This document shows positions 30,325-32,462 of a DNA stretch of 32,462 nt, piece after piece. Location: the NCBI RefSeq assembly GCF_028823615.1, contig NZ_JAPEHT010000027.1, positions 1 to 32,462 of the forward strand. Direction: 5' to 3'. Numbering within the stretch: the stretch's first letter is position 1; every line of letters begins with the position of its first letter. Below the pieces are notes generated by a model. It made no database searches. It had not been told where the DNA came from and was given only the letters and a program-made list of their open reading frames with translations. This DNA comes from Planococcus sp. A6. GTDB lineage: Bacteria > Bacillota > Bacilli > Bacillales_A > Planococcaceae. Position numbers and translations under genes: made by a program.

Positions 30325-31906
30325 TTGATCGGCCCCCTGTTTCTTTTAATGTGTTTTTCAAGATCTTACCTGACGCATTGCGCGGCAGGCTTTCCATTAG
30401 CACAAACTGTTCCGGCACCTTGAATTTTGCGAGCGTCTTCTTGCAATGCGCCTGCAACTCCGTGAAATCTTCGGAATCCAGTTTCGGCCCGACGACAAAC
30501 GCTTTCACTTTCTCGCCGAACACCGGGTCCGGTTCTCCAATGACAGCTGCCTCGACGACGTCCGGATGGCTTTTCAGCGCATCTTCCACTTCGATGGAGA
30601 AAATTTTCTCGCCGCCGCGGTTGATCATGTCTTTTTTGCGGTCACGGATATAGACATAGCCGTCGTCATCCATAATGCCGAGGTCTCCTGAATGCCAGTA
30701 GCCCTCAGTGAAGCTCGACTGATTGGCGGCCGGATTGTCCCAATATTCCTTGATGATCATCGGCCCTTTGATATACAATTCGCCGGATTCCCCGTTCGGC
30801 ACAGTGCGTCCTTCCGGGTCGACGATTTTGATGTCCGCGACGTCGACCGGCAAACCGACCGATGTCACTTTCGATTCCGGATAACTCACCGGCATCAACG
30901 TGGCAGGAGATGTTGTTTCCGTCGCCCCGTACGCATTGTGGAGCTGTGCATTGGGGAACGCTTTTTTCAGCATTTGGAAGGTCTGCTGGTAAATCGGGGA
31001 ACCGCCGAACGCCACTTTCTTCACAAATCCGAACGAATGCTGCTGGAATTCTTCGCTCGTCGACATCATGATGAAAATGGTCGGTACATTGAACAAAAAA
31101 TTGATTTCGTGTTTCAAGATCAGCTCGATATAGCGTTCATTTTGATAGCGTTTCATACTGTAGACCGTGCCGCCGACATAAAACATATGGAGCAGTTGCC
31201 CGACCAGCCCTGTCACATGGAACATCGGGACAGCGACCAGCGTTTTCATCGAATCATCGGTCTCAAAGCGGTGTTTGTAATTCATCACGCTGTGCACTGC
31301 GTTGATATGCGCCAGCACTGCGCCTTTAGGCCGGCCGGTCGTCCCCGATGTATAGAGGATGAACGCGCCATCTTGTTCATCGACGTCCACTTGTTCAAAT
31401 GCAGCCGACTCATCCAGCAATTGGCCATAGGAATTCTTGTCCCCGATGATAAAGAGTTCCGGTTGTTCCGTCTCCTGCAGCCCACTGTTTTGAGTGGCTT
31501 CTTTCACTTTTTCCGCATATTCTGTTTCCACAATCAAGAGCTTTGGCTTGGAATGGCCGATAATGTATTGCAGCTCTTCGACTTGCAGTTTGACATTGAT
31601 CGGTACCATGATCGCCCCGGCCTTGGCACAAGCGAAGACGACGACTGGAAATTCAGCGCAGTTTCCGACCACCGCACCCACCCGGTCGCCCACTTGGATG
31701 CCGCGCTGCTGAAGATTGGCGGCAAGCGTGGTCGATTGCCCGTCAAGCTCCCGGTAGCTTAAAGTCTGTTGTTCCGTGACGACTGCCGGTTTTTCTCCGT
31801 AGCGCGCCACAGTATCTGTAAGCAATTGGCCGATTGTCGAAGGGCGCTGCGCAAACACCTTCACTTCTGCACGCCCAAAAAGTTCCATCGTTTCAATAGC
31901 TGCCAA
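30317..31906 (-). CDS. Fatty acid/carboxylic acid CoA ligase (AMP-forming)
   Basis: A 529-residue ANL-family enzyme, first gene of the large operon. Core motifs are intact: [12 protein letters not shown] (185-196), YGATET (326-331), [22 protein letters not shown], and the catalytic Lys514 in [10 protein letters not shown]. It activates a carboxylic acid to its CoA thioester via an acyl-AMP. Chain length cannot be read from the sequence. The start codon is TTG at 31906, seven bases after a perfect AAGGAGG; no ATG fits better. It overlaps the acyl-CoA dehydrogenase gene and is preceded by a SigA promoter with a cre-like site in the leader. Confidence 0.92.
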   Translation of the reverse strand: MAAIETMELFGRAEVKVFAQRPSTIGQLLTDTVARYGEKPAVVTEQQTLSYRELDGQSTTLAANLQQRGIQVGDRVGAVVGNCAEFPVVVFACAKAGAIMVPINVKLQVEELQYIIGHSKPKLLIVETEYAEKVKEATQNSGLQETEQPELFIIGDKNSYGQLLDESAAFEQVDVDEQDGAFILYTSGTTGRPKGAVLAHINAVHSVMNYKHRFETDDSMKTLVAVPMFHVTGLVGQLLHMFYVGGTVYSMKRYQNERYIELILKHEINFLFNVPTIFIMMSTSEEFQQHSFGFVKKVAFGGSPIYQQTFQMLKKAFPNAQLHNAYGATETTSPATLMPVSYPESKVTSVGLPVDVADIKIVDPEGRTVPNGESGELYIKGPMIIKEYWDNPAANQSSFTEGYWHSGDLGIMDDDGYVYIRDRKKDMINRGGEKIFSIEVEDALKSHPDVVEAAVIGEPDPVFGEKVKAFVVGPKLDSEDFTELQAHCKKTLAKFKVPEQFVLMESLPRNASGKILKNTLKETGGRSNA

Positions 31907-31929
31907 ACGAAAGCCTCCTTTTAAAGAAA

Positions 31930-31945
31930 ATGTAAACCCTTACAT
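31930..31945. promoter_or_regulatory. cre-like palindrome in the leader of the large operon
   Basis: ATGTAA-ACCC-TTACAT is a 16-base palindrome that fits the cre consensus except for one base of the central CG. It lies between the promoter and the TTG start, a position where CcpA could act as a roadblock. Confidence 0.5.
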
Positions 31946-31999
31946 CTTGTCTGGAAAAAATAAACTTTCCGGTCATTTATTAAACGTTGATTCAAAAAA

Positions 32000-32028
32000 A
32001 GTATACGTTTTAATATTTTGAATTACAA
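32000..32028 (-). promoter_or_regulatory. Promoter of the large catabolic operon
   Basis: On the minus strand TTGTAA (32028-32023) and TATACT (32005-32000) are 17 bases apart. The gap to the ligase start is about 90 bases. Confidence 0.65.
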
Positions 32029-32031
32029 GTC

Positions 32032-32055
32032 AATATTTAAATTATTTTAAATATT
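32032..32055. repeat. AT-rich palindrome upstream of the catabolic operon promoter
   Basis: Perfect ten-base arms AATATTTAAA and TTTAAATATT are separated by four bases, just upstream of the -35 element. It could be an UP element or a regulator site. Confidence 0.5.
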
Positions 32056-32073
32056 CTTTTTATTAATTATCGC

Positions 32074-32106
32074 AAAAAAACTTCTGCCCGTTTTTGGACA
32101 GAAGTT
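32074..32106 (-). terminator. Terminator of the yebC-family gene
   Basis: An 11-base stem with one G-U pair (32079-32089 with 32096-32106) and a six-base loop is followed by seven T on the minus strand. Confidence 0.9.
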
Positions 32107-32125
32107 GATTGGTTTATGGAATTAT

Positions 32126-32462
32126 TTATACCAAGTCGACGTTGTGATAGACCTGCTGGACGTCTTCGAGGTCTTCGATGGCATCGACCATCTTTTCGAA
32201 TTGCGCCTGGTCTTCTTCTGATAGCGGCAATTCATTCTGCGGGAGCATCGTCAATTCAGCGACCGTGAAGTCGGTGACGCCGTCCGCTTTGAACGCTTCT
32301 TGCACCAGGTGGAATTGATCCGGTTCTGCATAGACGATGACAGTGCCTTCTTCTTCGAGGATGTCGCGTACATCAATATCCGCTTCCATCAATAGCTCCA
32401 GCGCTTCGTCTGCTGACTTGCCTTCTACGCCGATAACCGCCGTGTGGTCGAACATATACGCT
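32126..32462 (-). CDS. YebC/PmpR-family transcriptional or translational regulator (partial)
   Basis: The last roughly 111 codons of a YebC-family protein. The gene runs off the right edge, so the start and first half are missing. Visible family features are [53 protein letters not shown], and the C-terminal [16 protein letters not shown]. Full members have about 240 residues. They act as DNA-binding regulators or, in recent work on the family, as translation factors. It is followed by its own terminator and is not part of the catabolic operon. Confidence 0.88.
   Translation of the reverse strand, partial: AYMFDHTAVIGVEGKSADEALELLMEADIDVRDILEEEGTVIVYAEPDQFHLVQEAFKADGVTDFTVAELTMLPQNELPLSEEDQAQFEKMVDAIEDLEDVQQVYHNVDLV

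Noticed and set aside
30692-31762. A 356-codon open frame on the plus strand opposite the acyl-CoA ligase gene
   Set aside because: No ribosome site or recognisable protein features; it is the mirror of a well-conserved coding region in a codon-biased genome.
31953-31970. GGAAA-N8-TTTCC inverted repeat in the leader of the large operon
   Set aside because: Arms of five bases in an A-rich leader are not distinguishable from chance and do not match the thiolase palindrome.
1-32462. Search for CRISPR arrays, tRNA/rRNA genes, insertion sequences, attachment sites and riboswitches
   Set aside because: No regularly spaced repeats, no cloverleaf or rRNA signatures, no transposase or integrase frame, and no leader long enough with recognisable riboswitch elements were seen.

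Overview
The window looks like chromosomal DNA from a mid-GC Bacillota, most probably a Planococcaceae member (Planococcus-like). This is inferred from strong AGGAGG-type ribosome binding sites, several TTG and GTG starts, a DinR-type LexA box, CcpA cre-type sites, the rbsRKDACB gene order known from Bacillus, and the YolD, YihY, CstB and YebC families. No rRNA, tRNA, insertion sequence, prophage gene or CRISPR array was seen. Gene density is high; no gene-free stretch exceeds about 230 bases.

Layout: (1) 1-1545, plus strand: a terminator of an upstream gene, a solitary yolD-like gene behind a LexA box, and a yihY-family membrane protein gene. Everything after this is on the minus strand. (2) 1545-3239: a gamma-glutamyl hydrolase-like GATase followed immediately by an M19 dipeptidase. 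(3) 3419-4891: DacC/PBP4-type D-Ala-D-Ala carboxypeptidase with two inverted repeats in its upstream region. (4) 5116-10815: a complete ribose operon rbsR-K-D-A-C-B with a consensus promoter, a 22-bp perfect palindromic operator and a terminator. (5) 10887-12818: a CstB-like persulfide dioxygenase/rhodanese under a CsoR/CstR-type operator, followed by a small rhodanese-fold protein that lacks the catalytic cysteine. (6) 12910-15909: thiolase, nitronate monooxygenase-like flavoprotein and a broken crotonase gene, behind a promoter overlapped by a TetR-type palindrome. (7) 16006-32028: a tightly packed set of 17 genes (about 15.9 kb) for activation, import and beta-oxidation of a carboxylic acid. 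It holds an acyl-CoA ligase, an ACAD10/11-type acyl-CoA dehydrogenase, two MDR oxidoreductases, crotonases, a TRAP transporter, a TetR regulator, a divergent ComB-like phosphatase, a broken 3-hydroxyacyl-CoA dehydrogenase, an ACAD10/11-type phosphotransferase, a MaoC pair, an SDR and an AtoE transporter. (8) 32126-32462: the C-terminal part of a YebC-family regulator, cut by the window edge.

How the catabolic genes fit together: the acid is taken up by the TRAP system and/or AtoE, activated by the ligase, and processed by dehydrogenase, hydratases, hydroxyacyl-CoA dehydrogenase and thiolase. The phosphotransferase and the dehydrogenase correspond to the two halves of animal ACAD10/ACAD11 and to LvaA/LvaC of the Pseudomonas putida levulinate pathway. 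The cluster may therefore process 4-hydroxyacyl-CoAs (inference). Two genes carry clear recent lesions: a 10-bp tandem duplication in one crotonase gene, and a deletion of about 26 bp that removes the PGF..NR motif of the hydroxyacyl-CoA dehydrogenase. In this strain the pathway is therefore either decaying or depends on paralogues elsewhere.
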